From JANQOH01 sp965201115 (GTDB lineage: Bacteria; Pseudomonadota; Alphaproteobacteria; UBA7887), in contig OZ241745.1 in assembly GCA_965201115.1 (NCBI GenBank), forward strand, positions 372,001-436,000: DNA of 64,000 bases. The letters are read 5' to 3'. Both the position numbers and the translations under genes were made by a program. Under the pieces are notes generated by a model. That model ran no database searches. It saw nothing but the letters and a program-made list of their open reading frames with translations, and was not told the origin of the DNA. Within the stretch, counting starts at the first letter, position 1; the number at the start of each line of letters is the position of its first letter. This document shows positions 9,261 to 17,887 of the stretch, piece after piece.

Positions 9261-10272
9261 CGCCTGTCCGCGCGGCGGCCGCGCACGAGAAGAAACGCCG
9301 CGCTTCGTCCTCGGCGTCCGACGGCAGCGGCGCCGACGGGTCGGCGATCCACGCCGCCACATCGGCGTGAACGACGGCGGCGCCGAGGTCTCGCAACAGC
9401 ATGTGGTAGCCCTGCTCATAGACGGCCGTCCGCGCCGCCGCGCCGAGGGCGCACGCCGCGCGCGCGGTCGGCGCCTTCGGCACGATCTCGTCGCGCGCGC
9501 CGTACAGCAGCAGCAGGGGCGGCGGCGCGGCCGCGGCGAGCGCGGGCGCGGCGGCGAATGCGCGGTCCATCAGATCCACCACGCCAAGCGTCGCGTCGGC
9601 GCGCGTCTTCTTTATGACGAGCGGGTCGGCGCCGAGCGCGCGCAGCATATCGTCGTTGTCGGAAGGGACGATATCGAGCCCCTCGGCGCTCAGGCGCAGC
9701 CCCGGCGCGAGATGCGCCGCCAGCCACAGCGCGGCGCGATGCGACAGCGGCATGGTCTCGCGCGCCCACACCGCGGGGGCCGAAAGCACCGCGCCCGCGA
9801 CGCCGGCCAGCTTCCCCTCGGCAAGCGCGATGGCGAGCACGGCGCCGCCCATGCTGACGCCCACCGCATAAAGCGCCAGCCCCGGATGGCGCGCCGCGAC
9901 GGCGGCCGCGGCGTCTTCCAAGTCGCCGATCAGCGCGTCTTCTTCCGGCCATATGCCCGGCGCGGGCGCGGCGCCGAAACCGCGCTGATCGTAGGCGTAC
10001 ACGGCGAGGCCCGCTTGCGTCCACGCCGCGGCGGGGATGGCGAAGCCATTGCCGTAATCGTTGAAGCCGTGGACGCCCAGCACGACCGCGCGCGGCGGCC
10101 CGTCCGGCAGCCACACATGCAGCGGCAGCCGCGCGCCATCGCCGGCGACGAGCGCGCCGGCGACGATGCGCGGCGCCTCGGCGCGCGGCCCCGCCGCCTG
10201 ACGCTCGGGCGCGCAACCCGCCAAGGCGCAGCACAACGCCGCGATGCGCGCCGCTTTCCACGGGGCGTTCAT
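9235..10272 (-). CDS. Lipoprotein alpha/beta hydrolase (lysophospholipase/monoacylglycerol lipase-like)
   Basis: A 345-residue serine hydrolase. The start at 10272 yields a lipoprotein signal with lipobox LAGC (Cys20), so the enzyme is probably tethered to the membrane. The Hydrolase_4 fold shows the oxyanion region LGVHGFNDYGNG, the nucleophile elbow GVSMGG (Ser140), the acid in YGARDEIVPK and the histidine in EQGYHMLLRDL. The substrate is probably a lysolipid or monoacylglycerol ester, inferred from the family. The upstream frame could extend to 10770 but would run across the divergent Nudix gene, so the shorter start is preferred. Confidence 0.85.
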   Translation of the reverse strand: MNAPWKAARIAALCCALAGCAPERQAAGPRAEAPRIVAGALVAGDGARLPLHVWLPDGPPRAVVLGVHGFNDYGNGFAIPAAAWTQAGLAVYAYDQRGFGAAPAPGIWPEEDALIGDLEDAAAAVAARHPGLALYAVGVSMGGAVLAIALAEGKLAGVAGAVLSAPAVWARETMPLSHRAALWLAAHLAPGLRLSAEGLDIVPSDNDDMLRALGADPLVIKKTRADATLGVVDLMDRAFAAAPALAAAAPPPLLLLYGARDEIVPKAPTARAACALGAAARTAVYEQGYHMLLRDLGAAVVHADVAAWIADPSAPLPSDAEDEARRFFSCAAAARTGVMRADRAR

Positions 10273-10318
10273 GCCGGATAGTCTTTCGCGCCGCCGCGTT
10301 CCGCCGTAGGTCCCGCGC

Positions 10319-11170
10319 ATGAGCTTTCTCGATCGCATAGCCGAATGCAACCGCCATGACCCGGCGCTGTACGCGCCGTTTTTCGTCGGCGGCGCCCGGA
10401 TCGGTCTCATGCGCCGCGACCGCATCGCTGCGCTGGCCAAGGCGCCGGGCCTGGAGCGCCTGCCGGGCGGCGGGGCGCGCCTCGCGCCGGAGCGCGAAGA
10501 CGCCGCGTCGAGCGCCGCGGCGCTCGACGCGCTGGCGCACGAAGCGGCCGGGCGCGGCCTGTGCGCGCCGCCGCGCGGCGAATCCTTTCCCGTCGGCCGG
10601 CGTTTCGGCGAGGCGCTGTGCGAGGTCGATCGCGCCGGCGTCGAGCTTTTCGGCTTCCCGTCATGGGGCGTCCACATGAACGGCCACGTGGAGACCGCGT
10701 CGGGACAGGCACTGTGGATCCCGCGCCGCGCGGCGGACATGCCGGTGTGCCCCGGCGCGCTCGACAACATGGTCGCGGGCGGGCAGCCCGCGGGCGCCGG
10801 CGTGCGGGAAAACCTCGCAAAGGAGGCGGACGAAGAGGCGGGAATCCCCGCGGAACTGGCCGGCCGCGCGGCGCCGGCCGGAGCGGTGAGCTATGTGCGC
10901 GACGGCCCCCACGGCGCGCGGCGGACCGTGCTGTTCGTCTTCGACCTCGCCGTGCCGGCGGATTTCGTCCCCCGCAACCGCGACGGCGAGGTCGGGAGTT
11001 TCGCGCTTCTCCCGGTAGCGGAGGTCATGCGCCGCGTGGCGGAGACCCGCGCGTTCAAATTCGATTCGGCCCTCGTGCTGGTGGACTTCTTCGTGCGCCG
11101 CGGCCTGATCGCGCCGGAGGAACCGGATTATCTCGACATATGCGCGGGATTGCGGCGGCGCATAATGTAG
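10319..11170 (+). CDS. Nudix hydrolase with N-terminal DUF4743 domain
   Basis: A 283-residue two-domain protein like fungal/bacterial Tnr3-type Nudix enzymes. Residues 1-120 form the DUF4743-like part (LDRIAECNRHD, then FGFPSWGVHMNGH). The Nudix box lies at about 154-176 and ends in KEADEEAGI, with Lys in place of the usual Arg and Ala at the first conserved Glu; GGQPAG precedes it. The enzyme should hydrolyse a nucleoside diphosphate-linked or thiamine-diphosphate-like substrate, but which one is not visible. It is divergent from the lipoprotein hydrolase, with 46 bases between the two starts. Confidence 0.85.
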   Translation: MSFLDRIAECNRHDPALYAPFFVGGARIGLMRRDRIAALAKAPGLERLPGGGARLAPEREDAASSAAALDALAHEAAGRGLCAPPRGESFPVGRRFGEALCEVDRAGVELFGFPSWGVHMNGHVETASGQALWIPRRAADMPVCPGALDNMVAGGQPAGAGVRENLAKEADEEAGIPAELAGRAAPAGAVSYVRDGPHGARRTVLFVFDLAVPADFVPRNRDGEVGSFALLPVAEVMRRVAETRAFKFDSALVLVDFFVRRGLIAPEEPDYLDICAGLRRRIM

Positions 11171-11215
11171 CGCCCGATTCGCGATCCGCGGCTTCGGGCG
11201 CCATGGGGCCGCCCA

Positions 11216-11257
11216 CGCCGAAGGCGCGGACTCCCCGGGACCGCGGGCGTCCCCGCC
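11216..11257 (+). repeat. Dispersed GC-rich repeat, copy A
   Basis: A unit beginning CGCCGAAGGCGCGGACTCCC and continuing with GGGACCGCGGGCGTCCCC. Near-identical copies occur at 17725-17772 and 23535-23580, with a degenerate one near 52480-52560. All are in gaps next to mobile-element relics or defence genes. Parts are self-complementary, so it may be a REP-like element. The 172 bases between the Nudix gene and the relic hold nothing else recognisable. Confidence 0.6.
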
Positions 11258-11342
11258 GGCGCGTCTCGACAACCGCGAACGATGGCAGGCAGGGTGCGAA
11301 GCCCGTACCTTCGGCGCAACCGCGGGCACGAACAATTCACGA

Positions 11343-12001
11343 ATTAAGCGGGACGCGCAGGACGAGTCGCTGGCGCCGTTCGATGCCGGCGAGGACGCTG
11401 GCGAGTTGGCGGCGCTGTTGCGGCGGCGGCGCGCGCGGCTCGCGGGGCGCGCCGCGCGTTCGGGCCGGAGCAAGGGCAAGCGCCCGAAGCTCCCCGACGA
11501 GACCCCGAAGGCCAGCGAGCAAGGCAACCCGACAAACCCGGACAGCCGACCGATGCGCAAGAACAAGCGGCACGAATACCGCCAAGGCTGTAACGCGCAG
11601 GCAACGGTCGACGCCGAGGTGTCGCAACCGGTCGCAGCCGCGCGGGCCGGCAGCTGCGCCGGCGACGGCAACGCGTTGGCGGCGAACGTCGAGACCGTTC
11701 CGGCAGCGCCGGGCCGCCCCGGAACGGCTCTGGCCGACAGCGGCTACGCCAACGGCGCCGAAGCGGCGGCGCTCGCCGAACGCGGTACAGACGCCCTTGT
11801 GTCGGTATCGGCGGAGGACCGAAGACGACACCGCGACTTCCGCCCGTCGCGGTCCGGCAGCCCAAGGCCCCTTGGCGCCGCGAGACGGTCCCCGAACTTG
11901 GCAGCAAGGCCGGGCGCGCCCTGTCCCGCCCGCGCAAGCAGACCGTCGAACCCGTGTTCGGCGTCGGAAGAGGGCGCGCCTCTCCGCCAAGCTATCCGTA
12001 G
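11343..12001 (+). pseudogene. IS1182-like transposase relic
   Basis: Fragment of a DDE transposase. One frame from 11343 contains NPTNPDSRPMRKNKRHEYRQ, then GCNAQATVDAE and ALADSGYANGAEAAALAE, which match the central catalytic region of IS1182-group transposases. After about 11840 the homology moves to another frame with ALSRPRKQTVEPVFGVG and stops at 12001. The N-terminal third and the C-terminus are missing. It is therefore frameshifted and truncated. Its 3' end overlaps the end of ygjP by 10 bases, so that gene's stop may lie in transposon-derived DNA. Confidence 0.75.
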
Positions 12002-12675
12002 CGGTGCAACTCCGAGCCGCGGCGTTTCAGCCAGGCGCGGGCTTCGGCGTAGTCGGGGTCCAGGCGCTCGACGAGGCGCCAGAAGGCGGGGCGGTGGTTC
12101 GGCTCGCGCAAATGCGCCACCTCGTGCGCCGCCACATAGTCGAGCACGAAAGCCGGCGCGAGGATCAGCCGCCACGAGAACGAGAGCCCGCCGCGCGCCG
12201 AACAACTGCCCCAGCGGGTTTTCGGGTCGCCGACGCGCAGTGTCGCGAAATCGGCGCCGAGCGCGGCGGCGTGCCGGGTCGCCGCTTCCCACAGCGCCGC
12301 GCGCGCCGCCTCGCCGAACCATGCCGCGACGCGGGCGGCAAGCTGCCCCGCGGGGCCGCCCACGACGAGCCGGTCGCCGTCGAGCCGCGCGGCGCGGCCA
12401 CCGTCCGGGCGATGCGCGATAACGACCTCGCGGCCCTGAAACGGGACGCGCGCGCCGTCGGCGAACGGGCGGCGCGACGGCAGCGCGGCGAGATGCCGCG
12501 CCAGCCACGCACGGTTGCGGGCGACGAACCGCTCGCCGTCGGCCAGCGCGGCAGCTTGCGGCAGCACGAGCTCGGCCTCGCCGCGCACCGTGTCGATGCG
12601 CAATCTTATGCGCGCGGCGCGCGCCGAGCGGCGCACGCGGACATGCGGCGCGCCCTCGAGATTCGCTGCCGTCAT
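11992..12675 (-). CDS. YgjP-like (DUF45) metal-dependent hydrolase
   Basis: A 227-residue zincin-type protein. The zinc motif HEVAH (His184, Glu185, His188) is followed by NHRPAFW with a likely third ligand at His194. WGSCSARGGLSFSWRLILAP is the usual family segment before it. Substrates of this family are poorly defined; a peptidase or DNA-protein crosslink role by analogy with SprT is only inference. The start overlaps the stop of the PCu(A)C gene by 4 bases, so it belongs to a sco-pcuAC-ygjP operon. Confidence 0.92.
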   Translation of the reverse strand: MTAANLEGAPHVRVRRSARAARIRLRIDTVRGEAELVLPQAAALADGERFVARNRAWLARHLAALPSRRPFADGARVPFQGREVVIAHRPDGGRAARLDGDRLVVGGPAGQLAARVAAWFGEAARAALWEAATRHAAALGADFATLRVGDPKTRWGSCSARGGLSFSWRLILAPAFVLDYVAAHEVAHLREPNHRPAFWRLVERLDPDYAEARAWLKRRGSELHRYG

Positions 12676-13154
12676 TCGCCGCTTTCGGGATGTGCGCCGC
12701 GTTCGCGGTCCGCGACCGCGGGCGGCGCCGCGGCCGCGACGCTGCCGACGATGACCTCGATGGCGCGCGAGTCGCCGTCGTCGAAGCGCAGTGTCATGGG
12801 GAACGACGCGCCCTCGCGCAGCGGCGCGCGCAGGCCCAGCAGCATGATGTGCAGGCCGCCGGGCGCCAGCGCGACGCGCGCGCCCGCGGGCAGCGGGACG
12901 CTACCCGCCGGGCGCATGCGCGCCATGTCGCCGTCCATTATGTGCATGTGCAGCTCCGCGCGCGCGGCGGCGGAGCTTTCGACGCCGATCAGCGCGGCGG
13001 CGGCGCCGCGGTTGACGAGGGTGACGTAGGCGGCGCCGTTGCGCGCCGCCCCGGCGGAGGCGCGCGCCCATGCGTCCTCGACCCGGATATCCGCCGCCCC
13101 GGCCGCGCCGCACGCGAGCGCGGCCGCGGCGGCCGCCGCGAGACGCGCCTTCAC
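12672..13154 (-). CDS. Periplasmic copper chaperone PCu(A)C
   Basis: A 160-residue secreted protein that delivers Cu(I) to the CuA site of cytochrome oxidase, usually together with Sco. The GTG start at 13154 overlaps the sco stop (GTGA). A short signal peptide (MKARLAAAAAAALACGAAGA) is followed by VEDAWARASAG, typical of the family. The copper motif is complete: His69-Met70, Met80, His102 and Met104 (ELHMH, MARM, GLHIM), with family spacing. The C-terminus is extended by an Ala/Glu-rich tail running to ygjP. Confidence 0.93.
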   Translation of the reverse strand: MKARLAAAAAAALACGAAGAADIRVEDAWARASAGAARNGAAYVTLVNRGAAAALIGVESSAAARAELHMHIMDGDMARMRPAGSVPLPAGARVALAPGGLHIMLLGLRAPLREGASFPMTLRFDDGDSRAIEVIVGSVAAAAPPAVADRERGAHPESGE

Positions 13155-13759
13155 GTTCCGGTCTCCAGATAGCGCGCCAGCCGCGCCGCCATCGCCCCGG
13201 CGTCTTCCCGATGTCCGAAATGCGTGACGTAAGCGCCGTCCGCGTCCATCAGATAGACCAGCGCCGTGTGATCGACCAAATAGCCGGCGCCGCCCGCCTC
13301 GTCCGGCACCTTGCGCCATGTCACGCGATAGGCGCGCGCGGCGGCCGCCGTCTGTTCCGGCGCGCCGGTGAGGCCGATCAGGCGTTCGTGGAAATGGCCG
13401 ACCCAAGCGCGCACGACCTCCGGCGTGTCGCGTTCGGGATCGACGGTCACGAACAAGGGCTGGATCGCCGCGCCCTCGGGCCCCAAGGCGTCGAGCGCGT
13501 CGGTTATTGTCTGGAGCACGGTGGGGCAAATATCCGGGCAGTGGGTGTAGCCGAACGAGACCAGCATGGGCGCGCCGCGGAACTCGGAATCGGTGCGCGC
13601 GCGCCCGTCGCCGTCGATGAGCGCGAAGGGGCCGCCGATGGGAACGCGGCCGGCGTTTTCGGGCGGCGGGTCGAACGCGCCCTCGCGCCACGCGACGAGG
13701 CCCGCGAGGGCCAGCGCCGCCGCCGCGGCAACCGCGAGCCCGGCGCGAAGCGTCTTCAC
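13151..13759 (-). CDS. SCO1/SenC family copper protein
   Basis: A 202-residue membrane-anchored thioredoxin-fold protein for assembly of the CuA centre of cytochrome c oxidase. The GTG start at 13759 places a single membrane segment at residues 7-24. The copper/redox motif is CPDIC (Cys74, Cys78) in SFGYTHCPDICPT, and the conserved histidine is in YLVDHTALVYL. It is the first gene of sco-pcuAC-ygjP, with 4-base overlaps at each junction. In-frame codons further upstream look like shadow translation of the divergent ankyrin gene. Confidence 0.92.
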   Translation of the reverse strand: MKTLRAGLAVAAAAALALAGLVAWREGAFDPPPENAGRVPIGGPFALIDGDGRARTDSEFRGAPMLVSFGYTHCPDICPTVLQTITDALDALGPEGAAIQPLFVTVDPERDTPEVVRAWVGHFHERLIGLTGAPEQTAAAARAYRVTWRKVPDEAGGAGYLVDHTALVYLMDADGAYVTHFGHREDAGAMAARLARYLETGT

Positions 13760-13837
13760 GGCGCCGCGGCGCGGGCTATACTGCCTCGCCGCGCGCCGGG
13801 CGCGGCGCGAACAATGCAAACCGTGTGTCGGGGCGCC

Positions 13838-14281
13838 ATGAGAACGTTGCTTGCTTCTTTCCTGTTTCTGTGTCTCGCGGCGCCGGCGGCGGCCGGCATG
13901 CGCGACGACCAGCGGCTGATTACCGGCGCGCGCGGGCAGCTCATGCCGGTCGTCGAAGCGGCGCTGGCGGCGGGCGCGAAGATAGACGCGCGCGACGCCG
14001 CGCGGCGCACCGCGCTGATGTGGGCCGCGTTCCACGGGAACGCGATGACGCCGTTCCTAATCGCCCGCGGCGCCGATGTCAACGCCCGCGACGGGCGGGG
14101 GCGCACGCCGCTGATGTGGGCGGCGCTGGCGGGGCGCTCGGGCGCGGCGGAGGCGCTGCTCGCCGCCGGCGCCGACGCCGCGCTCGCCGACAACGCGGGC
14201 GTGGACGCCGCCGCCCACGCCGCGTCGGGCGGGCACGCCGCCTTGGCGGAGCGCCTGGCCGCCGCCGCGGCCGCGCGGTGA
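13838..14281 (+). CDS. Secreted ankyrin-repeat protein
   Basis: A 147-residue protein with a signal peptide (MRTLLASFLFLCLAAPAAAG) and about three ankyrin repeats: VVEAALAAGAKIDARDAARR, TALMWAAFHGN, then GADVNARDGRGRTPLMWAAL and EALLAAGADAALADNAGVDA. Ankyrin repeats mediate protein contacts; the partner is unknown. An alternative ATG eight codons upstream (13814) would spoil the signal sequence. The stop overlaps the GTG start of the following CobD-like gene. Confidence 0.88.
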   Translation: MRTLLASFLFLCLAAPAAAGMRDDQRLITGARGQLMPVVEAALAAGAKIDARDAARRTALMWAAFHGNAMTPFLIARGADVNARDGRGRTPLMWAALAGRSGAAEALLAAGADAALADNAGVDAAAHAASGGHAALAERLAAAAAAR

Positions 14282-15216
14282 CCGCGGCGCATCTTCTCGT
14301 TCTTCTCGCGGCGATTCTGCTCGACGCCTATTCGGGGTCGCCGCTTTGGCGCCAACGCTGGCGCTGGCATCCGCTGGTCGCGACCGACCGTCTCGCCGGC
14401 CGCTGCGCGGAGAAATTGAACCGGGAATCGCGCGGCGCGCGGACGCTGCGCAAGCGCGGCGTTCTTGCGGCGCTCGCTTTCGTTGCCGCCGCCGCCGCGG
14501 GCGGATCCGCGCTCGAGGCGCTGGCGGCGCAACAGCCGCTGTTGTGGCTGGCGGTGTTGTTCGTTCTTGCGGGCGCCGTCGATCAACGCGAAAGCGGCGA
14601 CGCGCTGGCGGCGCTCGGCCGGGCGCTCGCCCGGCACAGGACCGAGGCCGCGAACGCGGCGCTGGCGCGGCTCTCGATGCGCGACCCGGTTTATCTCGAC
14701 AGCCACGGCATGGCGCGCGTGGGGGTCGAGGCGCTGGCGCGGCGGCTGGCGCGGCGCTGGACGGCCCCGGTGTTCTACGCGGCGGTCGGCGGCCTTCCGG
14801 CGGCGGCGGCCTATTGGTTTCTCGACGGGTTGGCCGCGGCGGCGGGGCGGGGGCCGTTCGGCGCCGCGCCGCGCCGCGCCGCGCGTCTCGCGCATTGGGT
14901 TCCCGATCGCCTGGCGGGGCTTGCGCTGGCCGCCGCCGCGGGGCGGGACGCGCCGCGCGCGCTTGCGGCGCTGCGCGGCGCCGCGGGGCGGGACTGGCCC
15001 CCCGCCGCCGTCGCCGCGGCGCTCGGCGTCGCGCTCGCGGGGCCGCGCCGCTACGCGGCCGGCGCCGCCGCGCATCCGTGGATCGGCGCGGGGCGGCCGC
15101 AGGTCGGCCCCAACGACATTCTCGACGCGCTCGACATGCACGCGCGCGCGGTGGGGCTAATGAGCGTCGTTGTAGGCGTGTTCTGTGTATTCCGCCTCTT
15201 CCAGGGCGCGGATTAG
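14278..15216 (+). CDS. CobD/CbiB-like cobalamin biosynthesis membrane protein, divergent
   Basis: A 312-residue multi-pass membrane protein. The N-terminus (LLVLLAAILLDAYSG, then HPLVATDRLAG) and the C-terminal part (APVFYAAVGG, LAHWVPDRLAG, GRPQVG and NDILDAL) follow the CbiB/CobD adenosylcobinamide-phosphate synthase pattern. The usual AENTSDGVVAPLFY region is altered to VEALARRLARRWTAPVFY, so activity is uncertain. The GTG start overlaps the ankyrin stop. The last 60 bases overlap the convergent SYLF gene. No other corrinoid genes are adjacent, although a histidine phosphatase lies 0.7 kb away. Confidence 0.75.
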   Translation: MTAAHLLVLLAAILLDAYSGSPLWRQRWRWHPLVATDRLAGRCAEKLNRESRGARTLRKRGVLAALAFVAAAAAGGSALEALAAQQPLLWLAVLFVLAGAVDQRESGDALAALGRALARHRTEAANAALARLSMRDPVYLDSHGMARVGVEALARRLARRWTAPVFYAAVGGLPAAAAYWFLDGLAAAAGRGPFGAAPRRAARLAHWVPDRLAGLALAAAAGRDAPRALAALRGAAGRDWPPAAVAAALGVALAGPRRYAAGAAAHPWIGAGRPQVGPNDILDALDMHARAVGLMSVVVGVFCVFRLFQGAD

Positions 15217-15888
15217 CGCGTCGGCCGCGCCGGCGGAGACGATGCGCTCCACCAGAATGTCGCGCGCGGCGATCGCGCCGCCGTACCAGGCGGCGTTGAA
15301 CTCGTTGTCGGGCGCGATCCAGCTGCCATCGACCGAGACGCCGCCGAACAGCCCCTGGCTGCGCGAAACGACGATGAGATCGACGTCGAGGCTGAGGCGC
15401 GAGCCGCCCTTCACGCCTTCGCCCCGGCCGACATACCCCGCGGCAACGCCCGTCTCGCCGCCGACTTGCACGGTTCCGGCCATCAGCGCCGCCGCGGCCG
15501 TATCGGTCATGGCCAGGAGAAGCGTCTCGGATTTCCGGAAGCCGATTTGCAACCCGACGCTGGCCTCGGTCAGGGTGCAGAACGACGGCGGCGACCAGCC
15601 GGAATCCCTCGGGCCGCGCGCAACCATGACGCATTGGCCGCCGGACGCGCCGACGAACAGCCCCGCCTCGAGCATGTCCGGCGCAAGGACGACGGCGCGC
15701 GCATGGCGGAAGAACGGCTGCACGCGGCGCCACGCTTCGCTGTCGGCGGCGAAGGCGCGCAGCATCGTCGCCGAATCGTCGATCAGTTTCTGCGCCGCGC
15801 CGCCGGCGGCGGCCGGGCCGGCCGCAGCAAGCCACGCGGCCGCCGCGAGAGCGGCGGCGGCAAAAGCCGGGCGCACGGATTTCGTCAT
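15157..15888 (-). CDS. SYLF (Ysc84) domain lipid-binding protein
   Basis: A 243-residue secreted protein with a signal peptide ending near AAGPAAAGG. It has the SYLF pattern: an N-terminal helix with FRHARAVVLAPDMLEAGLFV, then a GASGGQCVMVAR strand, ASVGLQIGFRKSETLLLAMT, and a C-terminal SRSQGLFGGVSVDGSWIAPD. The domain binds phosphoinositides and other lipids in characterised members. Its role in bacteria is not defined. It converges on the CobD-like gene with 60 bases of overlap. Confidence 0.9.
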   Translation of the reverse strand: MTKSVRPAFAAAALAAAAWLAAAGPAAAGGAAQKLIDDSATMLRAFAADSEAWRRVQPFFRHARAVVLAPDMLEAGLFVGASGGQCVMVARGPRDSGWSPPSFCTLTEASVGLQIGFRKSETLLLAMTDTAAAALMAGTVQVGGETGVAAGYVGRGEGVKGGSRLSLDVDLIVVSRSQGLFGGVSVDGSWIAPDNEFNAAWYGGAIAARDILVERIVSAGAADALIRALEEAEYTEHAYNDAH

Positions 15889-15952
15889 GGTCGGGGCCTC
15901 CCCTGTTGTCCGCCGCGACCGGGCGGGTCGCCGAAGCAGTTAGGGCGGCGCG

Positions 15953-16591
15953 TCAGGAAGTCCAGCGCGGGTCGCGGTTGATGCAATGGACCCGCCAGTC
16001 CGGCCCCGGCGCCGCGGACTCCACGCGGTCGAGCCGCGTAAGCGAAAGGTTGTCGGTCACGAAGGCCAGCGCGCCGTCGGCGTCGAGACCCAAGGCATGC
16101 GCGATCGCCGCGCGGATCGGCCCGCCATGCGCCACCGCCACGATGTCGCGCCCGCGATGCGCCGCGGTCAACCGTTCGATCGCGGCGACGGTCCGCGCCA
16201 TCAGTTCGACATAGGATTCGCCGCCCGGCGGGCGATGGTCCGCCGCGGTGAACCAGAAGCGGTGCGCGGGCTTGCCGGGAATGGCGTCCACCTTGTCGTA
16301 AGGCGTGCCCTGCCAGATGCCGAAGTTCTGCTCGCCGAACGCGGGCTCGACGAGCGGATCGGCGCTCTCGCCGCTGCGTTCGAGTATCGCCGCCGCGGTG
16401 TCGCGCGCGCGGCGCAGGTGGCTCGTCGCCCACACCGCGCCCCGGGGCAGCGCGCGCGCCAGCCCCTCGAACGCCGCCGCATCGCCAAGGTCGCACGGCG
16501 GGTCCGACGCCCCGTACATGCGGCCCCGGTTGGCGACGACCGGCGCATGGCGCACCCATCGCCAGCGCGTCGCGGTTTCGATCCGGCTCAT
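15953..16591 (-). CDS. Histidine phosphatase family protein
   Basis: A 212-residue phosphoglycerate-mutase-fold phosphatase. The catalytic histidine is in WVRHAPV near the N-terminus; the second is in VAVAHGGPIRAAIAHALGL. The middle has EPAFGEQNFGIWQG and PGGESYVELMARTVAAI. Substrate cannot be decided. An alpha-ribazole phosphatase (CobC-like) role is possible and would fit the nearby CobD-like protein, but they are on opposite strands and not in one operon. Confidence 0.88.
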   Translation of the reverse strand: MSRIETATRWRWVRHAPVVANRGRMYGASDPPCDLGDAAAFEGLARALPRGAVWATSHLRRARDTAAAILERSGESADPLVEPAFGEQNFGIWQGTPYDKVDAIPGKPAHRFWFTAADHRPPGGESYVELMARTVAAIERLTAAHRGRDIVAVAHGGPIRAAIAHALGLDADGALAFVTDNLSLTRLDRVESAAPGPDWRVHCINRDPRWTS

Positions 16592-16662
16592 GAAGCCTCC
16601 TCTCGGTATCGCTCACGGAACAGGCGCGCGTCGGGCGGCGCGGCCCGCCGGTGGTATCGCCA

Positions 16663-16785
16663 TACCGGGTCGTCGCGCAGCGCGTCGGGGTCGTTGCAGT
16701 CTTCGTAGCCGCACGCAATCGCCAGCGCACGCGGCAGAACCATCGACTCGCAACTATGGCGCATGCATCGGACAGCCCGCCTGTC
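16663..16785 (-). pseudogene. IS1380 transposase relic
   Basis: A 41-codon fragment containing LPRALAIACGYEDCNDPDAL then RDDPV, which matches MQRVFGIALGYEDLNDHDAL of the near-complete IS1380 transposase at 59.2-59.9 kb. Nothing of the rest of the gene remains. The 316-base gap between the phosphatase and the IS630 relic holds only this fragment. Confidence 0.7.
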
Positions 16786-16907
16786 CGGCAGGCATACCGG
16801 GATTTCGCCGATCTTGCGCGGTCGATCCGGAGGAAAACCGGATTGGCGGACTGACCGGCGCCCGCTGCATCTAATACCAACCGCTATCGATGTTGACCTT
16901 TCTGTGC

Positions 16908-17771
16908 TCATTTTCGCGTGCCGATGGATGCGATTTTCTCCGGCATGGCGATCAGGCGGCTCCAAGCGTCGCAGGCGGCATCGACAATGTCGCCGTAGCT
17001 CTCGAAGACGCGGTTGGATAGCCGCGTTTGGCGCAGATATTGCCAGACGTTCTCCACCGGGTCGAGTTCGGGCGCGTAGGGCGGCGGCAGCAAGGGGCCG
17101 ATGTTGCGCGGCCATTCGAGCGCGTCGGCAGTGTGCCGGGCGGCGCCGTCGAGCAGGAGAATGGCATGAGCGCCGGGGCGGACGATGCACGCAATCTCAT
17201 CGATGCGGTGTTGCATCGCCTCGGTGTTCGCCATGGGCATGACGGCCGCGGCGCCGGCCCCGCGCGCCGGGCAGATGGCGCCGAACGGATACGCGCTACC
17301 GTAGCGCAGGCCGCGCAACTGGCGCGGTCGCGTGCCCGTGTGCGCCCATTGCGGCGCCAGCCCGTTCTTTTGGCCGAGCCGCATCTCGTCCCGCCGCCAT
17401 ATCTCGAACCCGGTCACTTCGGGCAGTTCGGCAACCCGCGCGCTCATGTGCGAAAACCCCAGCTCGTGGAGAAGCCGCGACACCGAGCGCTCACGATACT
17501 CCACCCCGAACCGGCGCTCGATCTCCGCCTGCGGGTCAACGCGCCGCCGGGCCGCCACGCCATCGGTCTGCGGATCGGGGCCGGTCTCGACAAGCTCAGC
17601 CAGCTCCGCCAACTGCGCCGCGCTCAACCGCCGACGCGCCCCCGCCGCCGGCGAGCCGCCCGCCGCCGCGCCGGTCCGCCCCGAGCCCCGCGGGGCCCCG
17701 CAACGCCCCGCAACGGCGCCCCCGCGCCGAAGGCGCGAACTTCCCGGAACCGCGGGCGCCCCCGCCCGCAC
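16908..17771 (-). pseudogene. IS630-family transposase relic
   Basis: An open frame of 287 codons, about 240 of which match IS630 transposases: AEIERRFGVEYRERSVSRLL, RPRQLRGLRYGSAYPFGAIC, LLLDGAARHTAD, and YAPELDPVENVWQYLRQTR. The DDE residues are present (RRDEMRLGQKN, LLLDGA, PELDPVENVW). Two defects are seen. About 25 residues are missing between FSHMSARV and FEIWRRDE, and the N-terminal HTH part is replaced by translated repeat B. The C-terminus is also short. Probably inactive. The left edge is near TAATACC at 16872. Confidence 0.8.
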
Positions 17772-17772
17772 G
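17683..17772 (-). repeat. Dispersed GC-rich repeat, copy B with extended arm
   Basis: The part at 17725-17772 is a near-copy of repeat A (CGCCGAAGGCGCGAAC, then TTCCCGGAACCGCGGGCG). The flanking 17683-17724, read on the minus strand, carries CCGTTGCGGGGCGTTGCGGG, which recurs at 52519-52560. So copies B and D share a longer unit. It is joined directly to the 5' end of the IS630 relic. Confidence 0.6.
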
Positions 17773-17848
17773 TTTCCGCACGGCGCGACCCGGCGGAGGA
17801 GGCCCCGCCGGCGCCCCCATTAAACGAGTCAACGCCCGCAACCTCCGG

Positions 17849-17854
17849 TATAAT
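17849..17854 (+). promoter_or_regulatory. Candidate -10 box upstream of yhaO
   Basis: TATAAT at 17849-17854, a perfect -10 hexamer in otherwise very GC-rich DNA, 33 bases before the yhaO ATG. No good -35 is seen at 16-18 bases. It lies just after repeat B, so the promoter may have come with that insertion. Confidence 0.35.
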
Positions 17855-17887
17855 CATCCCCCTCCGCCCCGCCAAAACCCGCCGCCC

